This document shows positions 8,717 to 16,736 of a stretch of DNA of 26,010 nucleotides, piece after piece. The DNA lies in contig DASQFU010000151.1 in assembly GCA_035632955.1 (NCBI GenBank), positions 1 to 26,010 of the forward strand, in the 5' to 3' direction. Made by a program: the position numbers and the translations under genes. This DNA is from DASQFU01 sp035632955. Lineage in GTDB: Bacteria; Eisenbacteria; RBG-16-71-46. The notes beneath the pieces were generated by a model, which saw only the letters and a list, made by a program, of their open reading frames with translations, ran no database searches and was not told the origin of the DNA. How positions within the stretch are numbered: the first letter of the stretch is position 1; each line of letters opens with the position of its first letter.

Positions 8717-10254
8717 GGGCCGGCGGCTCCGGGGCCATTACTCGGAGCCGCGCCCGCGCGGCGGGCCCACGGGAGATTGAACTCGGTCATCAGTTGCCGT
8801 AGCCCGAGGCCGCGCGCCCACGGATAGACCGCCAGCCAGTAGATCGCGAAGAACAGCGGCAAACCCATCACCAGACGCAGCAGCGCCCGACGCCCCCCGA
8901 CCGCATCGGGCCACGGCAAGGCACGATCCAGGAACACGGCGAACGCGAACGCGATCAGGAGCGGCATGAACCCGCTCGCGAGCATACGCGCGCGCGCGCC
9001 GAAACCGAGCCGGAGCGCGCCAGTGGCGAGCCACAACAGGATCGCGCCGTCCACGACGTAGGCGAACATCGTCACCCAGGCCACGCCCACGATTCCCTGC
9101 CCCCGGAACACAGCCATCATGGCGAGCGTGGCCCCGAGCCCCGCCATCATGAACGCCGCCGACACCAGGGCCAGCCGGTGGCCGAGGGTCATGAGCAGGA
9201 TCGAAGACAGGTTGGCGAGCGCGAGCCCGAGCGCGCCGAAGCCGAGCACCTTGAGCGGCACCAGACCGTCGGCGAACCGCGGCAGCACCCAGACGACGAG
9301 GTCGTCCGCGGCCAGGTACGAGAAGCCGCACAGCACCGGCACCAGCAGCGCGACGGCGCGCAGCGTGCGCTCGAACGGCTCGCGCACCGATTCCGGCCGC
9401 CGGTCGGATTCGCGGTAGCGGCGCAGCAGCCGTGGATAGAGCACGTAGGCGACCGAGTCGGGCAGGTAGAGCATGAGCCCGATCGCCATCACGCCGAGGC
9501 TGTAGTAGCCGAGCGCCTCGGTGCCGAGGAAGCGCAGGATGATGATGCGGTCGAGCGTGCGCATCACCAGGTTCGAGCACGCGAACAGGAACATCGGAAA
9601 CCCGACCGCGAGCAGCCGCAGGCTCTCACGCGACGGGACCGGCGCGAGCGGCGCGACGATTCGGCCCTGCAAGCGCACGTAGATCAGGGACGCGAGCGTG
9701 CCAGTCAGCCAGCCCACCAGCAGACCCCAGGCGCCGAGCATCGGAATCAACGCGAGACCGAGCAGCGCCCCGATCGAGCCCTGAATCATGCTCCACACGG
9801 CGACCGAGGCGATGTTGCCGTGCGAGCGCAGCAGCGTGAGGTGATAGAAGGCGAGGCTGGTCGCGGCGCTGCACATCAACACTCCCGCGACGCCGCCGAG
9901 TCCCCAGAAGCTGCGGATCTGCCCGGACGACCGGTAGAAGAAGAGCAAGCAGGCGAGAGCGAACAAGGAGGTGAGCAGCACGATGTTGAACAGCCCGCCA
10001 CGTTTGAGACGCGCGAGCCGTTCGGCATCGCCCTCGACGATCCGCTCCGGCACCGCCTGGTCGAGCCCCTGCTGCGTGCCGAGCGGAGCGAGCACGCCGT
10101 AGTCCAGGATCAGCATCAGACCGTTCCAGGCGCCGTACGCCGCGGGCCCGAGCAGTCGGGCGGCGATCACGCCGCGCGTCATCAGGAGCAAGCGCACGAC
10201 GTACTGACTGAACGCCATGCCGATCGAGTCGCGCACGAACTGGCGGGGGTGCAT
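8698..10254 (-). CDS. MOP-superfamily lipid-linked oligosaccharide flippase
   Basis: The 518-residue protein has about 12-14 hydrophobic helices distributed over its whole length, as in the Wzx/MATE/MviN (MOP) superfamily. The N-terminus (MHPRQFVRDSIGMAFSQYV) leads into RGVIAARLLGPAAYGAWN, the conserved first-helix pattern of polysaccharide-transport proteins. Later come RTLDRIIILRFLGTEALGYYSL and YPRLLRRYRESDR, typical of the second half-repeat. The longer upstream frame is an antisense extension; the ATG at 10254 is preceded by AGGA with 6-nt spacing and aligns exactly with the start of its neighbour paralogue. The gene begins 8 nt after the stop of that paralogue. It should flip an undecaprenyl-linked glycan to the outer leaflet; the particular glycan is unknown. 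Confidence 0.88.
   Translation of the reverse strand: MHPRQFVRDSIGMAFSQYVVRLLLMTRGVIAARLLGPAAYGAWNGLMLILDYGVLAPLGTQQGLDQAVPERIVEGDAERLARLKRGGLFNIVLLTSLFALACLLFFYRSSGQIRSFWGLGGVAGVLMCSAATSLAFYHLTLLRSHGNIASVAVWSMIQGSIGALLGLALIPMLGAWGLLVGWLTGTLASLIYVRLQGRIVAPLAPVPSRESLRLLAVGFPMFLFACSNLVMRTLDRIIILRFLGTEALGYYSLGVMAIGLMLYLPDSVAYVLYPRLLRRYRESDRRPESVREPFERTLRAVALLVPVLCGFSYLAADDLVVWVLPRFADGLVPLKVLGFGALGLALANLSSILLMTLGHRLALVSAAFMMAGLGATLAMMAVFRGQGIVGVAWVTMFAYVVDGAILLWLATGALRLGFGARARMLASGFMPLLIAFAFAVFLDRALPWPDAVGGRRALLRLVMGLPLFFAIYWLAVYPWARGLGLRQLMTEFNLPWARRAGAAPSNGPGAAGPQKVGE
8723..8751 (+). terminator. Possible hairpin after the GT-C pair
   Basis: Nine-base arms at 8723-8731 and 8743-8751 are perfectly complementary with an 11-nt loop, beginning 6 nt after the GT-C stop at 8716. 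No U-tract follows, and the hairpin lies within the 3' coding end of the convergent flippase, so its role as a terminator is only tentative. Confidence 0.3.
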
Positions 10255-10262
10255 GAGACGTC

Positions 10263-11735
10263 CTAGGCGGGCGATGGCCGCGGGGCCAGCCACTCGTGCG
10301 CCAGCCGTCTGAGACCGACGCCGCGACCGAACCACCACAGCACCGGCACGTAGCCGAGTCCGACCGCAGCGGTGCGCGCGAGCGCGGCAGCCACCGACTC
10401 CGCCGGGCCGACCGCGCACGCGGCGAGCGCGAGCCCACCGGCCCACAGCGCGGGCACGAAGCTCTGGACCGCGAAGCCCACACGCCCTGAGGCGCCCGCG
10501 AACAAGCGCGGCGCCGCGAGCGCGACCATGGTCGCAGCGAACAAGCCGTAGCCGCACGCGGCGGCGGCGGCGACCGGGCCGGCATGAGGAAAGCGCGCGG
10601 CGGTCCCGAACACGATCGCCGCGGTCACGAGCGCGATCGCCGCGCCGGCGGCGAACAGCCGCACGCCGTGCCCGGTCCCGAGCAGGAAGTAGCCCGGCAG
10701 CGTTCCGGCGGCGAACAGGAGCGCGCCGAGCGCTAGCAACCGCAGCGCCGGCACGCCGTCGCGGAACGCGGGCAGCGCCCAGGCGGTGATGGGCGCCGCC
10801 CACACCATCGCGATCGCGACCAGCGGCGGCAGCGCGACCGTCAGGGCGCGATGGCTCTGGATCACCTCGGCGCGCGTGCGCGCGGCATCGCGCGCTCCTT
10901 CGGCCGCCGCGGCGATGCGCGGAAACAAAACCGTGGCGGCGGCTTCGGGCAGATAGAGGACGAGGCCGGCCGCGAGCATGCCGAGGCTGTAGAGCCCGAG
11001 CTCCGCCGTGCCCGCGAAGCGCAGCAGGGCGAGCCGATCCACGGAACGGAGCACAAGCGACATCGCGAAGAACCCGAAGATCGGAAATCCGAGTCGCGCG
11101 AGCCGGAGCCCTTCGGCGGGCCGGCCGGGCAACCGCGGCACGCCGGGCGCCGCGGCCGCGAGCCAGACCAGCGCCACCAGCGTCCCCGCCAGCCAGCCGC
11201 CGATCAGGCCCCAGAGGCCCGCGGTCTTCACCAGCGCGATGCCGAGACCAGCGCCGAGGACGACCTGCGCCGCCTGGGCGCCGCTGACGATTGCGAACCG
11301 GCCGTGCGCCTTGAGCACCGAGACGTGGAACTGGATCGCGAGCTGGAGCAGTGCCGCGACCAGCATCAGCAGCGGCGCGGCTACTCCCCAAGGCTCGAGC
11401 CTCGCGCCTCGGAAGAGCAGGAACGCGCCGACTCCGGCCGCGAACAAGACGCCCCCGGCGATCACGACTGACGCGCCGGCCGCGAGCACGCGGCGCTCGC
11501 GCTCGACGTCACGAGCGTGAACCGCGGCCGGAAGTCTGAGGTCGAGTCCTTGCATCACGCCGAGGGTGGCGTAGGCGCCGTAGTCGAGGATCAGGTTGAG
11601 GGCGTTCCAGGCACCGTAGCCGGTCGGGCCGAGCACCGCGGCGGAGACCACGCCGCGCACGAGCAGGACGGCACGCGAGACGTACTGGCCGAGCGCCAAC
11701 CCGAGCGAGTCCTGAACGAACTTCGAGCCCCGCAC
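10263..11735 (-). CDS. MOP-superfamily flippase, tandem paralogue
   Basis: The 490-residue protein is built of about 12-14 hydrophobic helices. Its N-terminus, FVQDSLGLALGQYVSR then RGVVSAAVLGPTGYGAWN, matches the neighbour flippase nearly position by position. The second half-repeat also corresponds (LRSVDRLALLRFAGTAELGLYSLGM here). The GTG start at 11735 puts the two proteins in register from residue 1; GAGGA lies about 11 nt upstream. The C-terminus RRLAHEWLAPRP mirrors LRQLMTEFNLPWAR of the paralogue. The pair therefore looks like an old tandem duplication. It is divergent from the sugar aminotransferase gene (60-bp gap) and is probably first in a two-gene transcript. Alanine content is distinctly higher than in the paralogue. 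Substrate unknown. Confidence 0.87.
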   Translation of the reverse strand: MRGSKFVQDSLGLALGQYVSRAVLLVRGVVSAAVLGPTGYGAWNALNLILDYGAYATLGVMQGLDLRLPAAVHARDVERERRVLAAGASVVIAGGVLFAAGVGAFLLFRGARLEPWGVAAPLLMLVAALLQLAIQFHVSVLKAHGRFAIVSGAQAAQVVLGAGLGIALVKTAGLWGLIGGWLAGTLVALVWLAAAAPGVPRLPGRPAEGLRLARLGFPIFGFFAMSLVLRSVDRLALLRFAGTAELGLYSLGMLAAGLVLYLPEAAATVLFPRIAAAAEGARDAARTRAEVIQSHRALTVALPPLVAIAMVWAAPITAWALPAFRDGVPALRLLALGALLFAAGTLPGYFLLGTGHGVRLFAAGAAIALVTAAIVFGTAARFPHAGPVAAAAACGYGLFAATMVALAAPRLFAGASGRVGFAVQSFVPALWAGGLALAACAVGPAESVAAALARTAAVGLGYVPVLWWFGRGVGLRRLAHEWLAPRPSPA

Positions 11736-11783
11736 TGCTCAGCGTCCTCGGGGCGGTGCTTGGCGGCGTTCGCCGGCTTCACC

Positions 11784-11789
11784 TAGAAT
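11784..11789 (+). promoter_or_regulatory. Candidate -10 (TAGAAT) for a leaderless aminotransferase transcript
   Basis: TAGAAT ends 6 nt before the GTG at 11796, the spacing at which transcription would start on the start codon itself. No Shine-Dalgarno is present before that GTG, which agrees with a leaderless mRNA. A -35 is not evident. Confidence 0.42.
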
Positions 11790-11795
11790 CGTGTC

Positions 11796-13055
11796 GTGTC
11801 CGCTCACTCCCCCAGGCCCTCTGCTCCCGGCGCCACGAATGCGCCCCCGCCGGCGGCGAAGACCGATCGCCTCGCCTCCGACGGTGGCAGCCCGGTGCGC
11901 GAGCGCTTCCTGCCGGTCGCCCTGCCCTGGATCGGCGAGCGGGAGAAGGCGCTGGTGATGGAGACGCTCGACAGCGGCTGGATCACGACCGGCCCCAAGG
12001 CGCAGGAGCTCGGCCGGCGCGTCGCCGAGCTCGCGGGCACGCGCCACGGCCTGGCCGTGAACTCGGCGACCGGAGCGTTGCACCTGGCGCTGGTCGCGCT
12101 CGGTGTAAAACCCGGCGACGAGGTGATCACCTCCGCGTACACGTTCGCCGCCTGCATCAACGTGATCGAGCACGTGGGCGCGACGCCGGTCCTGGTCGAC
12201 GTCGAGCCGGACACGTTGTGCCTCGATCCGCGCGCCGTCGACGTCGCGCTGTCTCCGCGCACCAAAGTAATCATGCCGGTGGACTATGCCGGCCATCCCT
12301 GCGACTACGATCGTCTGCCGGAGATTGCGCGGCAGCGCGGGGTGCCGCTGGTCGCGGATGCCGCGCACGCGCTGGGCGCCGCATGGCGCGGCCGCCCGGT
12401 CGGTTCGCTCGCGGCCATCACCGCGTTCTCGTTCTACGCAACCAAAAACCTGACGTCCGGCGAGGGCGGTGCCGCGGTTACGGATGATGATGCGCTGGCC
12501 GAGCGTGTCGGCTTGCTCTCGCTCCACGGCATGAACCGCGACGCGTGGCGACGGTACACAGACACGGGCTCCTGGTACTACGAGGTGAGCGCGCCGGGAT
12601 TCAAGTACAACCTGAGCGACGTGCTGGCCGCGATCGGGCTCGCCCAGCTCGAGCGTTTCCCCGACATGCAGCGGCGGCGGCGCGAGCGCGTGGCCCGCTA
12701 CGAAGCGCTGCTCGCGGAGATTCCCGAAGTGCGCCGGCCCGGAGCGCGTCCCGAAGCGACCCACGCCTGGCATCTGTACCCGATCGCGCTCGAGCTGGAG
12801 CGGCTGCGCTGCGACCGCGCGCGCTTCATCCAGGAGCTGCGGGCCGAGAACATCGGCACCTCCGTCCACTTCATTCCCATCCACTTCCATCCCCACTTCC
12901 GCGCCACGCTTCCCTACCGCGAGGGCGCCTTCCCGGTGGCTGAAGACGCCTACCGGCGCGCCGTGACGCTGCCGTTGTTCCCGAGCATGGCCGACCGGGA
13001 CGTCGAGGACGTGTGCGCCGCGGTGCGCAAAGTGGTCGCGCACTTCCGCGTCTAG
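11796..13055 (+). CDS. DegT/DnrJ/EryC1/StrS-family sugar aminotransferase
   Basis: The 419-residue PLP enzyme belongs to the family that aminates keto-sugar nucleotides (ArnB, PseC, WecE, DesV types). Family landmarks are SGWITTGPK (60-68), the phosphate-binding NSATGALHLAL (89-99), ADAAHALGA (187-195) with Asp188 for the pyridine nitrogen, and FYATKNLTSGEGG (213-225) with Lys217 as the Schiff-base lysine. The 3' part carries the conserved HWHLYP-like THAWHLYPI and the HFIPIHFHP loop. The first roughly 36 residues are a Pro/Ala-rich extension, so the true start could lie later, but no better start codon with a ribosome site was seen. It stands alone on the plus strand between two minus-strand blocks. 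It most likely supplies an amino sugar for the glycan made by the neighbouring genes; the exact sugar cannot be read from sequence. Confidence 0.93.
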   Translation: MSAHSPRPSAPGATNAPPPAAKTDRLASDGGSPVRERFLPVALPWIGEREKALVMETLDSGWITTGPKAQELGRRVAELAGTRHGLAVNSATGALHLALVALGVKPGDEVITSAYTFAACINVIEHVGATPVLVDVEPDTLCLDPRAVDVALSPRTKVIMPVDYAGHPCDYDRLPEIARQRGVPLVADAAHALGAAWRGRPVGSLAAITAFSFYATKNLTSGEGGAAVTDDDALAERVGLLSLHGMNRDAWRRYTDTGSWYYEVSAPGFKYNLSDVLAAIGLAQLERFPDMQRRRRERVARYEALLAEIPEVRRPGARPEATHAWHLYPIALELERLRCDRARFIQELRAENIGTSVHFIPIHFHPHFRATLPYREGAFPVAEDAYRRAVTLPLFPSMADRDVEDVCAAVRKVVAHFRV

Positions 13056-13060
13056 ACGCG
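13047..13060. repeat. 14-bp perfect palindrome between convergent genes
   Basis: CGCGTCTAGACGCG overlaps the aminotransferase stop codon and lies just before the convergent stop at 13067. It can form a 5-bp hairpin with a 4-nt loop on either strand. A weak bidirectional terminator is possible, but there are no T-tracts. Confidence 0.3.
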
Positions 13061-13066
13061 AATCCC

Positions 13067-14071
13067 TCACGCCGCGCTTTCGCCGGCCTGGCCGAGCGAG
13101 CGCAGCGACAGTCCTTCGCGGTGGAGATACGCGAGGCCCACCACCGTCACCGGCAGCCATTGGCCGGCCCAGTAGAACCAGGAAAACGGCACCGCGACGT
13201 CGGATCCGATGTCGAACAGCTTGAGGCCGGCGATGGCGGCGATGTTCATGGTGCCGATGTAGCCGGGGGCCGCCGGCACCATGATGCCGATCGCGGTGAT
13301 CACCAGCATCAGGAGCCCTGCGTACCACGGCACGTCGATCCGGAACGCCCACAGGCTCGCCTGCAGGCCCAGGATCACGATGCCGAACATCAGGAACGAC
13401 AACAGAAACACCCACAGCAGGCGTGGCACGTCACGGAACAGTCCCAGGCCTGCGACGAAATGATTGAGCATCGCAGACACGCGCAGGCGCAGCGCCTCGG
13501 GCAGGCGCGCGGTGAGCGCCCCGATCACGCCCCGCGCCAGCTCGGGCTTCTGCTCGAGCACGACCACGAACGCGGTGAGCCCGACGCACAGCAGCACCAG
13601 CACGGTGGCGCCGGCTCGAATCATGCGCCCGGCTTCGGTCTCGGCGGAGATCCGGTACACGAGCAGCGAGATGCCGAGGATCGCGAGCAGCGTCAGCATG
13701 TCCACGGCGCGCTCAACGACCACGGTCGCGAGCAGCGTGCTCTTGGACATGCGCTCGCGCCGCGACAGCGCCCACGGCCGAACGAACTCGCCGAGACGGA
13801 ACGGGAGCACGTTGTTGGCCATGAAGCCGATCATCGTCGCCGCGAACAGGCTGTCGAGCGGCAGAGGCTTGGGCGCGGCGATCAGCGAGCGCCAGCGCAC
13901 CGCGCGCACCCAGAATCCGGCCAGGGTCGTGATCATCAGGGCGACGAAGCCGAGGTAGTTCGCTTGCCCGAGGGCGATCCACACCGCCCTGGGGTCGACG
14001 TCGCGCATCGAGAGCCAGACGCAGAAAGCCGAGACGGCGATGCCGATCAGCAGCTTCCAGCGGCGGCTCAC
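13067..14071 (-). CDS. LPG-synthase transmembrane-region (UPF0104/AglD-like) membrane protein
   Basis: The 334-residue protein has about eight hydrophobic helices. It carries NNVLPFRLGEFVR (86-98), the signature N-x-L-P-x-R-x-G-E-x-x-R of the LPG_synthase_TM family (PF03706), and a second conserved block near VPAAPGYIGTMN. This family includes the flippase half of MprF and archaeal AglD-like proteins, and stand-alone members are common in polysaccharide loci, where they may handle lipid-linked sugars. The GTG at 14071 forms a GTGA overlap with the stop of the DUF2304 gene, which sets the start; the longer frame upstream is antisense-type sequence. It is the last gene of the long export operon. 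It lacks the soluble aminoacyl-transferase domain of MprF, so lysyl-lipid synthesis is not implied. Confidence 0.88.
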   Translation of the reverse strand: MSRRWKLLIGIAVSAFCVWLSMRDVDPRAVWIALGQANYLGFVALMITTLAGFWVRAVRWRSLIAAPKPLPLDSLFAATMIGFMANNVLPFRLGEFVRPWALSRRERMSKSTLLATVVVERAVDMLTLLAILGISLLVYRISAETEAGRMIRAGATVLVLLCVGLTAFVVVLEQKPELARGVIGALTARLPEALRLRVSAMLNHFVAGLGLFRDVPRLLWVFLLSFLMFGIVILGLQASLWAFRIDVPWYAGLLMLVITAIGIMVPAAPGYIGTMNIAAIAGLKLFDIGSDVAVPFSWFYWAGQWLPVTVVGLAYLHREGLSLRSLGQAGESAA

Positions 14072-14442
14072 GCAGGCTCCCGGTCCGAATCGTCGCGCAG
14101 GGTCTCGAGCTCGTGGCGCAGCAGCGCTAGCTCGCGCGTCAGCAAATGGTTCTCGCTTCCCAGCCGGGAGAGCTTTACCGACAGGTAGAGCAGCATCACC
14201 ATGGCGAACGCGAGCCCGAAGGCGAACACCGTCGAGCTCTCGCCCAGGAAGCCGAGCAGGCGCGTGATGCCGGTCAGCAACGGCGTCGAGAACCCGAGCA
14301 CCGCCACGGCCGCGGTGGCGACCACCCACAGCAGCGAATACTCCTCGGACAGCTTGCGACGCCGCACCAGATCGAGGACGAAGAGCGCGAGCGCGACCGC
14401 CCCCAACGCGGTGATGAGCTGGGTGCGCGACAGCAATTCCAT
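14068..14442 (-). CDS. DUF2304 small membrane protein
   Basis: The 124-residue protein has three hydrophobic helices (about 8-26, 34-56 and 67-90) followed by a charged heptad-like tail (about 91-124, LGSENHLLTRELALLRHELE) likely to form a coiled coil. The RRRKLSEEYSLLWV segment (27-40) is characteristic of DUF2304 (PF10066), a family commonly encoded directly after GT2 dolichyl-phosphate-mannose-synthase-like genes. Its presence right after such a gene here fits a role as membrane anchor or partner of that transferase, which is inference. Start ATG at 14442 has an excellent Shine-Dalgarno, TAAGGAGG with 5-nt spacing, whose TAA is the stop of the GT2 gene. Its own stop overlaps the next gene by 4 nt. 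Confidence 0.88.
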   Translation of the reverse strand: MELLSRTQLITALGAVALALFVLDLVRRRKLSEEYSLLWVVATAAVAVLGFSTPLLTGITRLLGFLGESSTVFAFGLAFAMVMLLYLSVKLSRLGSENHLLTRELALLRHELETLRDDSDREPA

Positions 14443-14447
14443 CGGAT

Positions 14448-14455
14448 CCTCCTTA
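14448..14455 (-). promoter_or_regulatory. Strong Shine-Dalgarno fused to the GT2 stop codon
   Basis: TAAGGAGG merges the GT2 stop TAA (14455-14453) with a full Shine-Dalgarno, 5 nt before the DUF2304 ATG. A ribosome terminating on the first gene is positioned over the next ribosome site. Confidence 0.8.
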
Positions 14456-15154
14456 ACCGTGGCGCTGCAGCAGCGCCATCAGCGACGACAGCAGGTTCTT
14501 GTAAGGGTAATAGAGCGTTTTGCCAAACGTGTAAAACGACTCGCCCGCGCGCCGCTCGCGCATCAGGACCGGAACCTCACGCAACCGAAAGCCGCGGCGA
14601 GCGAGCGCGATCAGCAGCGGGGCATCCGGGAAGTCCTTCGGGAACTCGTGCTGGCAGACCTCCATCACGCGGCGGTGATAGGCGCGAAACCCGGAGGTGG
14701 TGTCGGTGATGCGCTGGCCGAGCGCGAGCTGGACCACCGTCGAGAACACCACCATGCCGGCGCGGCGCGCACGCGGCGCGCGGTAGCCGCTCGGTGCGAT
14801 GTAGCGAGAGCCGATCGCGACGTCGCAGTCGCCGGCGCGCACCGGCGCGAGCAGCTCGGCAAGAAAGCGCGGATCGTGCTGGCCGTCCGCGTCGAGCTGC
14901 ACGCCGACGGCGTAGCCGTGCTCGACCGCGTAGCGAAATCCGGTTTGCAGGGCGCCCCCGACCCCGAGATTCACCGCATGCCGGACGACCGCGACGCCGC
15001 ACGCGCGCGCGACGCCGGCCGTGCCGTCGCGGGATCCGTCGTCGACGACCAGCACGTCCACGTCCGGAGCTTCGGCGCGCAGCTCCGAGAGCGTCTGCGG
15101 CAGGCTCGCTTCCTCGTTGTGCGAGGGGACGATCACCAGCACGTCACGGCTCAC
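14453..15154 (-). CDS. GT2 family glycosyltransferase (dolichyl-phosphate-mannose-synthase-like)
   Basis: The 233-residue single-domain GT-A enzyme shows VIVPSHNEE (8-15 region), VVDDGSRDGT (36-45), NLGVGGALQTGFRYA (62-76), the metal-binding DADGQHD (88-94) and SGFRAYHR further on. These are the landmarks of polyprenyl-phosphate glycosyltransferases that load a sugar on undecaprenyl phosphate, and there is no C-terminal membrane helix. The product lipid-linked sugar would be a suitable donor for the GT-C proteins in this window, which is inference. The GTG at 15154 is chosen because AAGGAG (15160-15165) lies 5 nt upstream; it overlaps the flippase gene end by 11 nt. The DUF2304 partner follows. 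Confidence 0.92.
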   Translation of the reverse strand: MSRDVLVIVPSHNEEASLPQTLSELRAEAPDVDVLVVDDGSRDGTAGVARACGVAVVRHAVNLGVGGALQTGFRYAVEHGYAVGVQLDADGQHDPRFLAELLAPVRAGDCDVAIGSRYIAPSGYRAPRARRAGMVVFSTVVQLALGQRITDTTSGFRAYHRRVMEVCQHEFPKDFPDAPLLIALARRGFRLREVPVLMRERRAGESFYTFGKTLYYPYKNLLSSLMALLQRHG

Positions 15155-16736
15155 GGGCTCTCCTTGGCGCGACCGCCTGCACGAGCCGGTCGGCCGAGGC
15201 AACGAACGAGTCCCTGGCCCGCCGTGACCAGGGTGTGCGCAAGGGCAACGACGAGAGTTTTTCGAGATCGTAACGGGTCACGAGCCCGACCGCGAACACC
15301 AGCACCACGCCGACCACCGCCAAGGCGATCCGCAGCGCCAGGCCGGTCGCGCTCGGGAACCAGCGCCATAGGGCGTAGCCGATCCCGAGCAGCGGCACCA
15401 GCAACGCCCAGCAGGTCAGAACCGAGCGGGCGCGCTCGTCGGCGCCCTCCGGCAGCAGCCGCGCCGAGATCACGAGCCCGACCATGAACGACACGACCGC
15501 GCCGGCGAGATTGGCCCATCCCGCGCCCTGCAACCCGAACAGCGGCACCAGCAGGAAGTAGCACGCGAACTCGGTCGCGAACTTGAAGAGCGCCAGGGTC
15601 AGCACGACGCCCGGGTGGCGCATCGCCTGGAACAGCATCGTGAATGGTTGCTGGCTGGTGCGAAAGATCGGCACCAGCGCCAGGATCTGGAGCAAAGGCA
15701 CGGCCGGAACGAACAGGCGGCTGCCGACCACGCGCGTCAGCTCAGGAGCGAACACGAACAAGCAGAACGAGAGCGCGCAGGCGACGAGGATGATCAGACG
15801 GAACGCCTGATCGAACACGAACCGGAGCCGTTCCCGCTCCAGGCGCGTGACGAGGGCCGTGAGGGACGGCAACAGCGAGGAGGGCAGCGTGTAGACCAAC
15901 TCGACGAACCGCTCCACGGTCTGGAACGCGAACGAGAAATAACCGAGCAACGCAGGCTCGAACAGCTTGCCGAGCACGATCCGGCTCAGGTTCTGGCCCG
16001 ACAGGAACGCCATCCGCGCCCCGAGCAACGGCGTGCAGTAGGCGACCATCTGGCGCAGCAGCGACGGGCCTTCCGGCGTGGACCCCGGCCGCTCCGGCTC
16101 GTCGCGCATCCGGCGGCGGAGGATCCAGGCGGTAACGATGGCCGCGGCGACCGCTTGCAGAACGGTGAGCACCGCCAGGCCGATCGCGAGCCCGACCAGG
16201 CTCTGGCGCGTGCCCCACAGTGCGCCGACCATCACCGTCTTCGATACGTGAAACGCGACCGAGAGCCCGCATATCCAGCGAAACTCCTGCATGCCGTAAA
16301 GCGTCGCGCGCCCGGTGGTCGCCATCGCGTCGCTGGCGACGATCACCGCCAGCACCGGCAACAGCAGCGCGAGCTGCGGCGTCGCGAACTGGTGCGAGAG
16401 CACCGGTGCCAGCGCGACCAGCACCAGGCTCGCGGCGGCGCCGAGCGCGAGCTTGAGCAGAAGTGCTAGGCGATGGGCGCGCCACAACGTGCGCAGCGCC
16501 CCGTGCGTCTGGTATTCGGCCGCGTAGCGCTCGAGGAACACTTCGAAGTTGCCGGTCGCCATGGTCGCGAGCCCGACGAACGAGAGCGCCAGCGTCATGA
16601 TTCCGTAGCCGACCGGGCCGAGCCAGCGCAGCAGCAGCGCGAAGTAGGCCATGCCCGAGAGCAGAGCGGCGGCCTTCTCGATCGCCAGATAGAAGGCGCC
16701 TCGCGAGACGCTCTCCGCGATCTCGCCCCGCTTCAA
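15144..16736 (-). CDS. MOP-superfamily polysaccharide flippase (third)
   Basis: The 530-residue protein has about 14 hydrophobic helices. The N-terminus GAFYLAIEKAAALLSGMAYFALLLRWLGPVGYG (roughly residues 12-44) is the usual first-helix pattern of Wzx/RfbX-type exporters, and VPLFGLQGAGWANLAGAVVSF falls in the late helices. I favour a TTG start at 16736: it forms a TTGA overlap with the stop of the upstream phosphodiesterase gene and has GGAG at 16742-16745, 5 nt upstream. The longer frame reaching 16832 runs antisense-like through the upstream gene's end. It is not closely similar to the two tandem flippases at 8698-11735, so it probably moves a different substrate or is an older lineage. 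It is embedded in the export operon and is the likely cognate flippase for that polymer. Confidence 0.87.
   Translation of the reverse strand: MKRGEIAESVSRGAFYLAIEKAAALLSGMAYFALLLRWLGPVGYGIMTLALSFVGLATMATGNFEVFLERYAAEYQTHGALRTLWRAHRLALLLKLALGAAASLVLVALAPVLSHQFATPQLALLLPVLAVIVASDAMATTGRATLYGMQEFRWICGLSVAFHVSKTVMVGALWGTRQSLVGLAIGLAVLTVLQAVAAAIVTAWILRRRMRDEPERPGSTPEGPSLLRQMVAYCTPLLGARMAFLSGQNLSRIVLGKLFEPALLGYFSFAFQTVERFVELVYTLPSSLLPSLTALVTRLERERLRFVFDQAFRLIILVACALSFCLFVFAPELTRVVGSRLFVPAVPLLQILALVPIFRTSQQPFTMLFQAMRHPGVVLTLALFKFATEFACYFLLVPLFGLQGAGWANLAGAVVSFMVGLVISARLLPEGADERARSVLTCWALLVPLLGIGYALWRWFPSATGLALRIALAVVGVVLVFAVGLVTRYDLEKLSSLPLRTPWSRRARDSFVASADRLVQAVAPRRAREP

Noticed and set aside
11739..13415. 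A 558-codon minus-strand frame across the sugar aminotransferase
   Set aside because: The plus strand carries all DegT-family motifs including the PLP lysine; the minus frame shows none and also spans two unrelated genes.
13067..14071. MprF-type lysyl-phosphatidylglycerol synthase
   Set aside because: Only the membrane half of that architecture is present; there is no soluble aminoacyl-transferase domain.
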